DNA from: Jeongeupia sp. USM3
GTDB lineage: Bacteria; Pseudomonadota; Gammaproteobacteria; Burkholderiales; Chitinibacteraceae
DNA: 64,000 nucleotides
Assembly (NCBI RefSeq): GCF_001808185.1
Contig: NZ_CP017668.1
Location: 3,658,001-3,722,000, forward strand
Direction of reading: 5' to 3'
Below the pieces are notes generated by a model. The model was not told the DNA's origin. It searched no databases and was given only the letters and a program-made list of their open reading frames with translations. Numbering within the stretch: position 1 is the first letter of the stretch; each line of letters begins with the position of its first letter. This document shows positions 1-7,193 of the stretch, one piece after another. The translations under genes and the position numbers were made by a program.

Positions 1-22
1 TTATTAAATAATCATTTGTCAT
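1..22 (-). CDS. Possible start of a divergent gene cut by the window edge (integron integrase candidate)
   Basis: On the minus strand an ATG at 22 opens a frame (M-T-N-D-Y-L-I) that runs off the left edge. An AAAGAG stretch about 9 bases upstream could be its ribosome binding site. Only seven codons are visible, so no family can be assigned from sequence. The idea that it is an integron integrase rests on position alone: integrases are normally transcribed away from attI and the cassette array, and an attI-like site and two cassettes lie just to the right. The AT-rich codons fit a foreign gene. Confidence 0.25.
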
Positions 23-59
23 TTTTGTTGCTCTTTGTAGCTATCTTTAGTGTTTGTCG

Positions 60-124
60 TCGGAGTTATGCGACAAATGTCGCAATAATTTGTTACGCAC
101 CATGGTGCACACACTAGGTTATAC
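60..124 (+). other. Probable integron attachment site (attI-like)
   Basis: The simple core site GTTATAC at 118-124 is the left boundary of the first cassette. Upstream lie two related direct repeats, GTTATGC at 65 and GTTACGC at 92, with spacing similar to the DR2 and DR1 repeats of the class 1 attI site. There is no inverse core (no AAC triplet anywhere in 1-118), so this is not the attC end of an earlier cassette. Two perfect palindromes, GCGACA-AA-TGTCGC (70-83) and GCACCATGGTGC (97-108), also lie here. The attI call is inference from layout and repeats. Confidence 0.5.
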
Positions 125-142
125 GCATTCGGAGATTGAAGC

Positions 143-346
143 ATGATCAAGACAAAGAACGTTGTCATGCAGTGTCCGCAATGCGGACATACGGATTTTG
201 AGCAACCAGATAATGTGCAAGATGACGACTTCGTAAAATGCGTCTTTTGCGGGCACCAAATAATGCTCTGCGACCTAAAAGAGGCCGGTATCGAGCAAGC
301 AAAACAAATCATCATTCCAGAAGCAAAAAAGGAATTGAGGCAATGA
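143..346 (+). CDS. Small zinc-ribbon protein in cassette 1
   Basis: A 67-residue protein with two CxxC knuckles, CPQC near residue 11 and CVFC near residue 32. This is a typical small zinc ribbon followed by a charged helical tail. GGAG at 131-134 is a well placed ribosome binding site for ATG 143. It is the first gene of the cassette, beginning 24 bases inside the boundary, and shares the cassette with the gene at 375. Similar tiny zinc-ribbon proteins occur in prophages and mobile elements. No function can be stated. Zinc binding is inferred from the cysteines. Confidence 0.7.
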   Translation: MIKTKNVVMQCPQCGHTDFEQPDNVQDDDFVKCVFCGHQIMLCDLKEAGIEQAKQIIIPEAKKELRQ

Positions 347-374
347 TAAAAAAGGCCTTTAAAGGAAAATTTAA

Positions 375-845
375 GTGATACATTCCGAGTTGCTTACACT
401 CTTGGTGTCAATTATCGCAATCGTAATTTCAGCGGTTTCACTTGTGCGAACTCGCAAACTGGCAGCAGAGCAACTGGAGCTTGAGCGAATTACGGCGGAG
501 CTTTCCAAACTCCAAATAAAGAGCATAGAAGAGCAAGAGCATTTAAAGACAAAGCCCCAACTGAATGTGGCAATCACAAAACTTGGGAAATCTAGCCATT
601 TCATAGTTGCCAACACTGGCAAAGGCAGCGCATACAAGGTCGATCTTGAGCTTGTTGATTGCCAAGATAACCCTTTAACAAGTGAAATCCACCATGTACT
701 TCCATACCCGGAAATGAAGCAAAACTCACGGTTTAAGCTGCTGGCAGCTTTTCATATGAGCAGTCCGCGCAAGTATCAGGTAAAACTAACCTGGCAAGAC
801 TCCTCCGGAGAAGAGCAATCAGAAACTCATTGGGTCTCGAGGTGA
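375..845 (+). CDS. Hypothetical membrane-anchored protein in cassette 1
   Basis: 156 residues beginning with GTG, preceded by an AAAGGA ribosome binding site. One hydrophobic segment (about residues 5-23) is followed by a charged helix rich in Arg, Glu and Lys (about 24-60, probable coiled coil). The C-terminal half has beta-rich character, with segments such as LNVAITKLG and YQVKLTW. It looks like a single-pass inner-membrane protein with a soluble domain. I do not recognise the family. It ends two bases before the attC inverse core, so gene and recombination site are tightly packed as is usual in cassettes. Confidence 0.65.
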   Translation: MIHSELLTLLVSIIAIVISAVSLVRTRKLAAEQLELERITAELSKLQIKSIEEQEHLKTKPQLNVAITKLGKSSHFIVANTGKGSAYKVDLELVDCQDNPLTSEIHHVLPYPEMKQNSRFKLLAAFHMSSPRKYQVKLTWQDSSGEEQSETHWVSR

Positions 846-847
846 AC

Positions 848-936
848 GTATAACAATGCGCTCAGCTGCCGCTCACTCCGTTCGCTGGACAGCCAAAAGC
901 TGCGCTTTTGTCTGCCCGTTAGCTTAATCGTTAGTC
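848..936 (+). repeat. attC recombination site of cassette 1
   Basis: An 89-bp imperfect palindrome bounded by the inverse core GTATAAC (848-854) and the core GTTAGTC (930-936). The inside contains a strong hairpin, CAAAAGC-TGC-GCTTTTG, and paired L-type segments next to the cores. These are the defining features of an attC (59-base element). Confidence 0.7.
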
Positions 937-1304
937 TGAATAATCGGACATGTAGATTATGCTCAAAGTAATAGCTCAAGATTTTATCAAGCCGGAGTGC
1001 GTCGAGGAGGTAATGCCTCTATATCGGGAGCTGGTTGAGAAGACCAAGGAAGAACCGCTTTGCTTATCCTACGATCTATTCATCAATCAGAAAGATTCCG
1101 GGCACTTCGTATTCGTAGAGGAGTGGCCCGATCGGGCCGCTTTGGATGCGCACTGCAATACCGAGCATTTCAGGAGGCTGGTGCCGTTGATCAATCAGCA
1201 TCAGAGGTCGCCAGCAACCTTTCTGCTTATGGATGCATTCGATTGATTCATCCTGGTAACACTTTCAAGCCGACGCCGCGTCGCGGCGCGGCTTGGTTCA
1301 GGCG
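931..1304 (+). mobile_element. Integron gene cassette 2 (monooxygenase-like gene plus attC)
   Basis: It spans the recombination points G930|TTAGTC and G1304|TTAGTG, 374 bp, with one gene on the plus strand and a classic attC at the end. It is the last recognisable cassette. The next gene (1377) has chromosomal GC content and no attC behind it. Confidence 0.7.
959..1246 (+). CDS. Putative quinol monooxygenase (ABM domain) in cassette 2
   Basis: A 95-residue protein of the antibiotic biosynthesis monooxygenase (ABM) superfamily, related to YgiN. The family forms dimeric ferredoxin-like alpha+beta barrels that oxidise quinols or small aromatics without a cofactor. Visible hallmarks are the first strand (LKVIAQDFIKP), the central FVFVEEWPDRAALDAH segment with the conserved E-x-W, and a final helix after H-T-x-H-F-like residues. 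It starts 28 bases inside the cassette and ends 7 bases before the attC inverse core. The substrate is unknown. Mobile ABM genes are common cassette passengers. Confidence 0.8.
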   Translation: MLKVIAQDFIKPECVEEVMPLYRELVEKTKEEPLCLSYDLFINQKDSGHFVFVEEWPDRAALDAHCNTEHFRRLVPLINQHQRSPATFLLMDAFD

Positions 1305-1310
1305 TTAGTG
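1254..1310 (+). repeat. attC recombination site of cassette 2
   Basis: A 57-bp palindrome with inverse core TGGTAAC (1254-1260) and core GTTAGTG (1304-1310). Its stem pairs AAGCCG-A-CGCCGC with GCGGCG-CGGCTT, with one unpaired base in the left arm. This is the typical compact 59-base-element layout with an extrahelical base. Confidence 0.85.
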
Positions 1311-1376
1311 TCGCCGGAGGGCAAGCCCGAGGTCGTAATAATCTATATCTTCATTTTCGGATTTTCAGGAGGTGTT

Positions 1377-1787
1377 ATGAGCACATCGGATTTAATCGAA
1401 GGTTTGTCCGCCCCCGAATTCATCAACCGCAAAATCGCCGAACTCGGCGACTGGCGCGGCGAGACCTTGAGCAAGCTGCGAGGTCTGATCAAGGCCGCGC
1501 TGCCGGATGTGGTCGAGGAGGTGAAGTGGATGGGCACGCCGGTGTGGTCGCACGGCGGGATCATCTGCACCGGGGAGACCTACAAGGCCAAAGTGAAGCT
1601 GACCTTCCTCAAGGGCGCGTCGCTCGATGATCCGGCCGGGCTGTTCAATGCCAGCCTCGACGGCAATGCCCGGCGGGCGATCGATGTCCAGCAGGACGAG
1701 GATATCGATGCCGAGGCGTTTATCGCACTGATTCGTGCAGCGGCGGCGCTGAATGCGTCCGGTGCAAAGTCGAAAAAGGCAAAGTAA
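1377..1787 (+). CDS. DUF1801 domain protein
   Basis: 136 residues matching the DUF1801 (YdhG-like) fold. The conserved core reads VVEEVKWMGTPVWSHGG near residue 45, with Lys-rich strands VKLTFLKG near residue 73 and a C-terminal helix. Proteins of this family are small cytoplasmic alpha/beta proteins of uncertain function. The start is the ATG behind AGGAGG at 1368-1373, an excellent ribosome binding site; the longer open frame from 1293 crosses the attC site and is not used. It is the first chromosomal-looking gene after the cassettes. Confidence 0.8.
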   Translation: MSTSDLIEGLSAPEFINRKIAELGDWRGETLSKLRGLIKAALPDVVEEVKWMGTPVWSHGGIICTGETYKAKVKLTFLKGASLDDPAGLFNASLDGNARRAIDVQQDEDIDAEAFIALIRAAAALNASGAKSKKAK

Positions 1788-1847
1788 TTTGCGTCGACGA
1801 CTCGTCCGAATCGCTCCAATACCTTTCAAATACAAACGGAAAACACC

Positions 1848-2438
1848 ATGTGGGATGAACGCTACAGCACTGATGATTATGCCTACGGCACTGCGCCGAA
1901 TGGCTTTCTGGCCGACAACGTCGCTGCGCTGCCGAAAGGCCGGGTGCTGAGTCTGGCGGAGGGGGAGGGGCGCAATGCGGTGTTTCTCGCGACGCAGGGT
2001 TATGCGGTGACGGCGGTCGACGCATCGCGGGTGGGGCTGGAAAAGGCGGGCCGGCTGGCCGAAGCGCATGGCGTGGCGATTGAGCGGGTGCACGCTGATC
2101 TGGCCGAGTTCGATCCGGGCGAGGCGTGCTGGGACGGCGTCGTGTCGATTTTCTGCCCGCTGCCCTCGGTGCTGCGCAAGGCGCTGCACCGCAAGGTGGT
2201 CGCGGCGCTGAAGCCGGGCGGCGTGTTCGTGCTGGAAGCGTACACGCCGGCGCAGTTGCAGCACCGCACCGGCGGCGGCAGTTCGGCCGATACGATGGTG
2301 ACGGCGGCGATGCTGCACGAGGAGCTGGCCGGGCTGGATTTCCGCCATCTGCGCGAGCTGGAACGCGAGGTGATCGAAGGGACTTACCACACCGGGCTGG
2401 GCGCGGTGGTGCAGTTGATCGCGGCGAAACCGGTGTGA
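1848..2438 (+). CDS. Class I SAM-dependent methyltransferase (TehB-like)
   Basis: A 196-residue Rossmann-fold methyltransferase. The SAM-binding motif LSLAEGEGRNAVFLA lies near residues 34-48, the acidic ribose-binding residue follows in AVDAS (about 58), and motif IV-V is seen as LKPGGVFVLEAY near 126. The N-terminus (MWDERYSTDDYAYG) is typical of TehB/tellurite-resistance-like methyltransferases, but the substrate cannot be told. It stands 60 bases after the DUF1801 gene in the same direction and may be cotranscribed with it. Confidence 0.8.
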   Translation: MWDERYSTDDYAYGTAPNGFLADNVAALPKGRVLSLAEGEGRNAVFLATQGYAVTAVDASRVGLEKAGRLAEAHGVAIERVHADLAEFDPGEACWDGVVSIFCPLPSVLRKALHRKVVAALKPGGVFVLEAYTPAQLQHRTGGGSSADTMVTAAMLHEELAGLDFRHLRELEREVIEGTYHTGLGAVVQLIAAKPV

Positions 2439-2546
2439 TTTTTCCGCAGCCCGCCAGACCGAAGCGCGGGCTGGCGGTCCCTTAAGTTTTTTTTAAGTCG
2501 CGCTGCGCTACCTTGAGCCTGTCCCAACCAATACGGAGCTCGCGCA

Positions 2547-4025
2547 ATGCAGACCCAAGCAAAAACCTGGTGGCCCAAGTTGAGTGCGCTCGTCGTTGCT
2601 GCGGCGCTGGGCGGGGCGGTCGGCGCTGTTGGCAGCCGAGCCTTGCCACTGGCCGGTGCGACGCCGTCGGCCCCGGCGGCGGTGGCCCAGCCTGCCGCGC
2701 CGCTGCCGGCACCCGCTGCCGTTGGCTTGCCCAGTTTCAACGACATCGTTGCCCGCTACGGCCCGGCGGTGGTCAATATCAGTACCACCGGCATGACCAA
2801 GACCGCCGATGTCCAACAAGGTCCGCAGCTCGATCCGGATGACCCGTTCTACGAGTTCTTCCGCCGTTTCGGCGTACCGATGCAGCCGCAGCAGCGCCCG
2901 CAGCTCACGCGCGGCCTCGGCTCGGGCTTCATCGTCGCATCGGACGGCCTGATCCTGACCAACGCGCACGTCGTCGACGGTGCCAGCGAGGTCACGGTGA
3001 AGTTGACCGACAAGCGCGAGTTCAAGGCCAAGGTGATCGGCGTCGACAAACCGACCGACGTGGCGGTGCTGCGCATCAACGCCAAGGATCTGCCGACGGT
3101 GAAGCTCGGAGACCCGGCTGCGTCGCGCGTCGGCGACTGGGTGCTGGCGATCGGTTCGCCGTACGGTTTCGAGAATTCGGTCACCGCCGGCATCGTTTCG
3201 GCCAAATCGCGCAGCCTGCCGGACGAAAGCTACGTGCCGTTCATCCAGACCGACGTGGCGATCAACCCGGGCAACTCGGGTGGGCCGCTGTTCAACGCCG
3301 CCGGCGAGGTGATCGCGATCAACTCGCAGATCTACAGCCGTTCGGGCGGCTTCCAGGGCTTGTCGTTCTCGATCCCGATCGACGTGGTCAAGCAGGTCGA
3401 GCAGCAGATCCTCGCCCACGGCAAGGTCGTGCGCGGCCAGCTTGGCGTGATGGTGCAGAACGTCGATCAGTCGCTGGCCGATTCGTTCGGGCTCAAGTCG
3501 CCGAACGGCGCGCTGATCAGCGGTGTGAACCCGGGCGGATCGGGTGCGAAGGCCGGGCTGAAGCCGGGCGACATCGTGCTCAAGTTCGGCGACAAGCCGA
3601 TCACCGCATCGGGCGACCTGCCGCCGCTGGTGGCCAGCGTAAAACCGGGCGAGTCCGTGCCGATGACGATCTGGCGCGACGGCAAGGAGCAGGTGCTGTC
3701 AGTGAAGATCGATGCGGCCAAGGACGCCAAGGTGGCGCAGGCTGTGAGCGATGAAGGCCAGGCCAAGCTCGGTCTGGCGGTACGGCCACTGACGGCGCAG
3801 GAAAAGGCCGAAAGCGGCATCGGCAGCGGCCTTGTCGTCGGCCAGGTCACAGGCCCGGCGGCCAAGGCCGGCATCCAGCCTGGCGATGTGGTGCTGGCGC
3901 TGAACGGCACGCCGGTGAATTCTGTCGAGCAATTGCGCAGCCTGTCCGCCAAGGCCGGCAAGCGCATCGCGCTCTTGATCCAGCGTGACGATGCGCAGAT
4001 TTTCGTGCCGCTGGATCTGGGATAG
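2547..4025 (+). CDS. Do-family periplasmic serine protease (DegP/DegQ/MucD type)
   Basis: A 492-residue trypsin-like protease with two PDZ domains, for quality control of envelope proteins. Residues 12-32 form a signal peptide or anchor, followed by a Pro/Ala-rich linker. The catalytic triad is visible: His141 in TNAHVV, Asp171 in PTDVAVL and Ser244 in GNSGGPL. PDZ1 spans about 300-385 and PDZ2 about 400-490, each with a GxKPGD or GxQPGD-type carboxylate-binding loop. No long LA loop is obvious, which favours DegQ/MucD over DegP. A Rho-independent terminator follows. Confidence 0.93.
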   Translation: MQTQAKTWWPKLSALVVAAALGGAVGAVGSRALPLAGATPSAPAAVAQPAAPLPAPAAVGLPSFNDIVARYGPAVVNISTTGMTKTADVQQGPQLDPDDPFYEFFRRFGVPMQPQQRPQLTRGLGSGFIVASDGLILTNAHVVDGASEVTVKLTDKREFKAKVIGVDKPTDVAVLRINAKDLPTVKLGDPAASRVGDWVLAIGSPYGFENSVTAGIVSAKSRSLPDESYVPFIQTDVAINPGNSGGPLFNAAGEVIAINSQIYSRSGGFQGLSFSIPIDVVKQVEQQILAHGKVVRGQLGVMVQNVDQSLADSFGLKSPNGALISGVNPGGSGAKAGLKPGDIVLKFGDKPITASGDLPPLVASVKPGESVPMTIWRDGKEQVLSVKIDAAKDAKVAQAVSDEGQAKLGLAVRPLTAQEKAESGIGSGLVVGQVTGPAAKAGIQPGDVVLALNGTPVNSVEQLRSLSAKAGKRIALLIQRDDAQIFVPLDLG

Positions 4026-4085
4026 TTGACTGGGGTAACAGGCTGGACCGGTTGAGGGGCCGGTCTGGCCTTTCTCTTGTTCATA

Positions 4086-4110
4086 ACGGGCCGCGCTGCG
4101 GCCCGTTTTG
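4086..4110 (+). terminator. Rho-independent terminator of the Do-like protease gene
   Basis: Stem ACGGGCCGC with GCGGCCCGT around a GCT loop, followed by TTTT. Confidence 0.85.
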
Positions 4111-4287
4111 CTGTTCAGCGCGCCAGTGCGATTCAGTCTTCGCGATGAAGAACGCCCTCGGGAACGGGGCATTTGTATGTTGGCTGCGCTGCTGTGTACC
4201 CGAGCTTTCGCGATGAGGTATGCGGTTATTGCCTGGCAGTCTTTCGGCCGATATATTTCATGCTTTCTAATTCATTAAGGATTGGCA

Positions 4288-4806
4288 ATGAAGCAGGATG
4301 CAGATATCGGGGATGAGGAAATTCTGGCCGAGTTCACCCTGCCAATGACACTGCCGGCACGAAAAGGCGCTACATTGATTACCTTCGGTGCAGGTGGGGT
4401 GCTTTTTCTGGGCCTTGGTGCGTTGTTACTGTGGGATATGCAGGATGACGGTATGCCGTGGCTCGTCCGGCTTGGTGGCTACGTCTTGTTGCTGCTTGGT
4501 GCTGCTTTTTTGTGTGGGCTGCTGGGCATACTCTTCAAGCCGAGGTACTTCGATCTGCATATCACCGAGCAGAGCATCAGCTATGGTCTCCGCCGCAAGA
4601 CCCAGACGTGGGCCAGCATGGTCGATCCGACGCCCGGCTGTATCCAGAACGTATGCGGTCTGCTGTTCCACATCGAGGGCAAGCGCGGGCAACGGATACT
4701 GCCGCTCGGGCTCTACAGCGCTGAGCCCGAGATACTTGCGGCTTCGCTGGCGTTGTTACATGGCTTTTTGACCGGCCAGATACCCGCCGAGCGCCTACCC
4801 GACTGA
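4288..4806 (+). CDS. Hypothetical two-helix membrane protein
   Basis: 172 residues. Two hydrophobic segments (about 32-52 and 62-85) sit between a short acidic N-terminal tail and a soluble C-terminal half that looks beta-rich. This arrangement is seen in photosynthetic-type DUF proteins and in bacterial PH-like membrane proteins, but I cannot assign a family. ATG 4288 was chosen over the upstream TTG because AAGGA lies 7 bases before it. It sits alone between the protease terminator and the convergent dienoyl-CoA reductase gene. Confidence 0.65.
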   Translation: MKQDADIGDEEILAEFTLPMTLPARKGATLITFGAGGVLFLGLGALLLWDMQDDGMPWLVRLGGYVLLLLGAAFLCGLLGILFKPRYFDLHITEQSISYGLRRKTQTWASMVDPTPGCIQNVCGLLFHIEGKRGQRILPLGLYSAEPEILAASLALLHGFLTGQIPAERLPD

Positions 4807-4858
4807 ATCGTGGCCCCGATCCGGCCGCGCGCGCGTCGCATTCGGATCGGGTTGCCGT

Positions 4859-6871
4859 TTACAGCGCCAGCGCGACCTTCATCCCTTCCTCGATCGCGCG
4901 CTTGGCGTCGAGTTCGCCGGCCTTCTCGGCGCCGCCGATCCGGTAGGCGGTGACGCCGAGCGCCAGCAGCTCGTCGTACAGCGCGTTCACCGATTCCTGC
5001 CCGGCGCAGATCACCACCTGATCGGCCGGCAGCGTTTCCTCCTTGCCGCCGTGGCGGATCGTCAGGCCTTCGTCGTCGATGCGCACGTATTCGACTTCAC
5101 CGAGCAGGTGGACGCCGCGGTGCTGCAGTTCCAGCCGGTGTACCCAGCCGGTGGTCTTGCCGGGGCCCGAGCCCGGGCGGCCCTTGCGGCGTTGCAGCAG
5201 CCAGATTTCGCGCGGCGATGGCGTGGCGTGCGGCGGGGTCAGGCCGCCGGCATGGGTCAGCGTCGCATCGATGCCCCAGTCTTTGCGGTAGTCGTCGATG
5301 GCGTGGTCGCCGTGCCCGGTTTCGGACAGGAACACCGCGGTGTCGACGCCGATGCCGCCGGCACCGACGATGGCGACATGGCCTTGCGGTGCGACCTTGC
5401 CCGACAGCAGGTCCGGATAGGTGACCGCCTTGGGGTGGTCGACGCCGGTGATTTCGGGCACACGCGGCTTGACGCCGGTGGCGACCACCACGTGATCGAA
5501 ATGGCCGGCGAGATCGGCGGCGGTCACCGGCGAATTCAGCCGGATGTCGACCATTGCCAGTTCGAGCTGGCGCGCAAAGTAGCGCAGCGTTTCGCGGAAT
5601 TCCTCCTTGCCCGGCACATGACTGGCGAGGCGGAACTGGCCGCCGATGGCGTCCGACGCCTCGAACAGCGTCACCGCATGGCCGCACTGCGCGGCGGTCA
5701 GCGCCGCCGACAGGCCGGCCGGGCCGGCGCCGACGACGGCGACGCGCTGCTTGGCAACGGTGGGTTTGATCACGAACACGGTCTCGCGGCCGGCGCGCGG
5801 GTTGACGAGGCAGCTGGCCGGCTTGCCTTCGAACGCGTGGTCGAGGCAAGCCTGGTTACAGGCGATACAGGTGTTGATTTCGTCGGCGGCGTTGCGCGCG
5901 GCCTTGGCGACGAAATCGGCATCGGCGAGCATCGGCCGGGCGAGCGAGACCATGTCGGCGCCGCTGGCCAGCACCGCCTCGGCAACCTCGGGCGTATTGA
6001 TCCGGTTGACCGCGACCAGCGGCACGTTCACGTGCGGCTTCAGTGCGGCGGTCACCCAGCCGAAACCGCCGCGCGGCACCGCCTGGGCAATGGTCGGGAT
6101 GCGCGCTTCGTGCCAGCCGATGCCGGTATTGATCAGCGTGACGCCGGCGGCTTCGAGCGCCTTGGCAAGCCGGATCGCCTCGTCGAAGGTGCCGCCCTGC
6201 GGCACGAGATCGAGCAGGGAGAGCCGGAAGATGACGATGAAGTCGGCGCCGACGGCGGCGCGCACGGCGCGGGTGACTTCGACCGCAAGCCGCATGCGCT
6301 TGTCGAAGGTGCCGCCCCAGTGGTCATCGCGGTGGTTGACGCGTTCGACGAGGAACTGGTTGATCAGATAGCCCTCGCTGCCCATGATCTCGACACCGTC
6401 GTAGCCGGCCTCGCGCGCCAGCTTTGCGGTGTTGGCGAAGTCGGCGATCGTTTGCAGGATGTCGTCGTGGCTCAGTTCGCGTGGTGTGTACGGCGAGATT
6501 GGCGATGCGACCGCCGAGGCGCTGACTGCGTCCGGGTGATAGGCGTAGCGCCCGGCGTGGAGGATCTGCAGCGCGATCTTGCCACCGGCTGCGTGCACCG
6601 CTTGGGTCACCGGCAGGTGGCGGGCGATATCGGCGTCGCTGGCGAGCATCGCCGCGTCCGGATAGATGCGCCCGGCCGGATTCGGCGCAATGCCGCCGGT
6701 GACGATCAGCGCGACGCCGCCACGGGCGCGTTCGGCATAGAACGCGGCCAGCCGCTCGGGGCCGTCCGGTGCTTCTTCGAGCCCGGTATGCATCGAGCCC
6801 ATCAGCACGCGGTTCTTCAGCGTGGTGAAGCCCAGATCGAGCGGGGCGAGCAGGTGGGGGTAGGCGGTCAT
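4859..6871 (-). CDS. fadH: NADPH-dependent 2,4-dienoyl-CoA reductase
   Basis: A 670-residue iron-sulfur flavoenzyme that reduces 2,4-dienoyl-CoA during beta-oxidation of unsaturated fatty acids. The N-terminal half (about 1-330) is an Old Yellow Enzyme TIM barrel for FMN. A cysteine cluster C-x2-C-x3-C-x11-C at about 334-353 binds the 4Fe-4S centre. The C-terminal half has two Rossmann motifs, VVGAGPAGL near 375 for FAD and a GAGGIG motif near 500 for NADPH. The length matches E. coli FadH (672). It is monocistronic as far as the window shows. A long plus-strand open frame over the same bases is its shadow. Confidence 0.93.
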   Translation of the reverse strand: MTAYPHLLAPLDLGFTTLKNRVLMGSMHTGLEEAPDGPERLAAFYAERARGGVALIVTGGIAPNPAGRIYPDAAMLASDADIARHLPVTQAVHAAGGKIALQILHAGRYAYHPDAVSASAVASPISPYTPRELSHDDILQTIADFANTAKLAREAGYDGVEIMGSEGYLINQFLVERVNHRDDHWGGTFDKRMRLAVEVTRAVRAAVGADFIVIFRLSLLDLVPQGGTFDEAIRLAKALEAAGVTLINTGIGWHEARIPTIAQAVPRGGFGWVTAALKPHVNVPLVAVNRINTPEVAEAVLASGADMVSLARPMLADADFVAKAARNAADEINTCIACNQACLDHAFEGKPASCLVNPRAGRETVFVIKPTVAKQRVAVVGAGPAGLSAALTAAQCGHAVTLFEASDAIGGQFRLASHVPGKEEFRETLRYFARQLELAMVDIRLNSPVTAADLAGHFDHVVVATGVKPRVPEITGVDHPKAVTYPDLLSGKVAPQGHVAIVGAGGIGVDTAVFLSETGHGDHAIDDYRKDWGIDATLTHAGGLTPPHATPSPREIWLLQRRKGRPGSGPGKTTGWVHRLELQHRGVHLLGEVEYVRIDDEGLTIRHGGKEETLPADQVVICAGQESVNALYDELLALGVTAYRIGGAEKAGELDAKRAIEEGMKVALAL

Positions 6872-7046
6872 GTCGGCTCCGGTAGTGCGGCGAAGACTGT
6901 TTCAAAAGACTGTTTGAATTTTGAGCCTAGCGCCGGGGCGCGGCAAGCGGTAGTCGGGGTTTGCCCCCAAGCGGGGTTTTCAAACGGCAGGCACGCCGGC
7001 CAATTCCGGTACACGGGTCCGGCAGCCGGCGGCTTGCCGCTCTAAG

Positions 7047-7152
7047 AGCCGCTAACAAAACTCAGCGTAGCGGTGCTGGTAAGGCGTACGAAGCGAAGGC
7101 AGTACAGGTAAGTACGGCAAGCGATTACAACGCAGCCAGCAGGGTTTTGGTG
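7047..7152 (-). repeat. Intergenic palindromic repeat family A, copy 1
   Basis: A 106-bp imperfect palindrome whose ends read AACAAAAC and GGGTTTTG. Read on the minus strand it aligns with copies at 11441 and 14271, sharing CTGCTGGCTG, CGCTTGCCGTAC, TACGCCTTACCAGCACCGCT and the CAAAAC/GTTTTG ends. It is flanked by an 11-bp direct repeat GCCGCTCTAAG (7036-7046 and 7153-7163), like a target-site duplication. The rest of the 322-bp gap between fadH and the HAD gene shows no gene. Confidence 0.55.
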
Positions 7153-7193
7153 GCCGCTCTAAGCTGGACCAAGTCCCTGCCGTGGAGCTGCCC

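Larger units (their letters stand above)
119..930 (+). mobile_element. Integron gene cassette 1 (two small genes plus attC)
   Basis: The cassette starts at the recombination point G118|TTATAC and ends at G930|TTAGTC, 812 bp. It carries two short genes on the plus strand and an attC at its 3' end. Its inverse core GTATAAC (848-854) is the exact reverse complement of the core GTTATAC at its own 5' boundary, as expected for a cassette that was once circular. Base composition is clearly more AT-rich than the chromosome after 1377. Confidence 0.7.

Noticed and set aside
1..118. attC end of a further cassette on the left
   Set aside because: No inverse core (AAC triplet) exists in this stretch, while two GTTAYGC direct repeats fit attI better.
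1293..1376. An upstream extension of the DUF1801 protein
   Set aside because: The extension lies in the attC site and cassette boundary; the ATG at 1377 has an ideal AGGAGG.
5051..7045. A 664-codon plus-strand open frame over the dienoyl-CoA reductase gene
   Set aside because: It is antisense to a clear FadH protein and has an Arg/Gly/Asp-biased composition typical of the complement of GC-rich codons.
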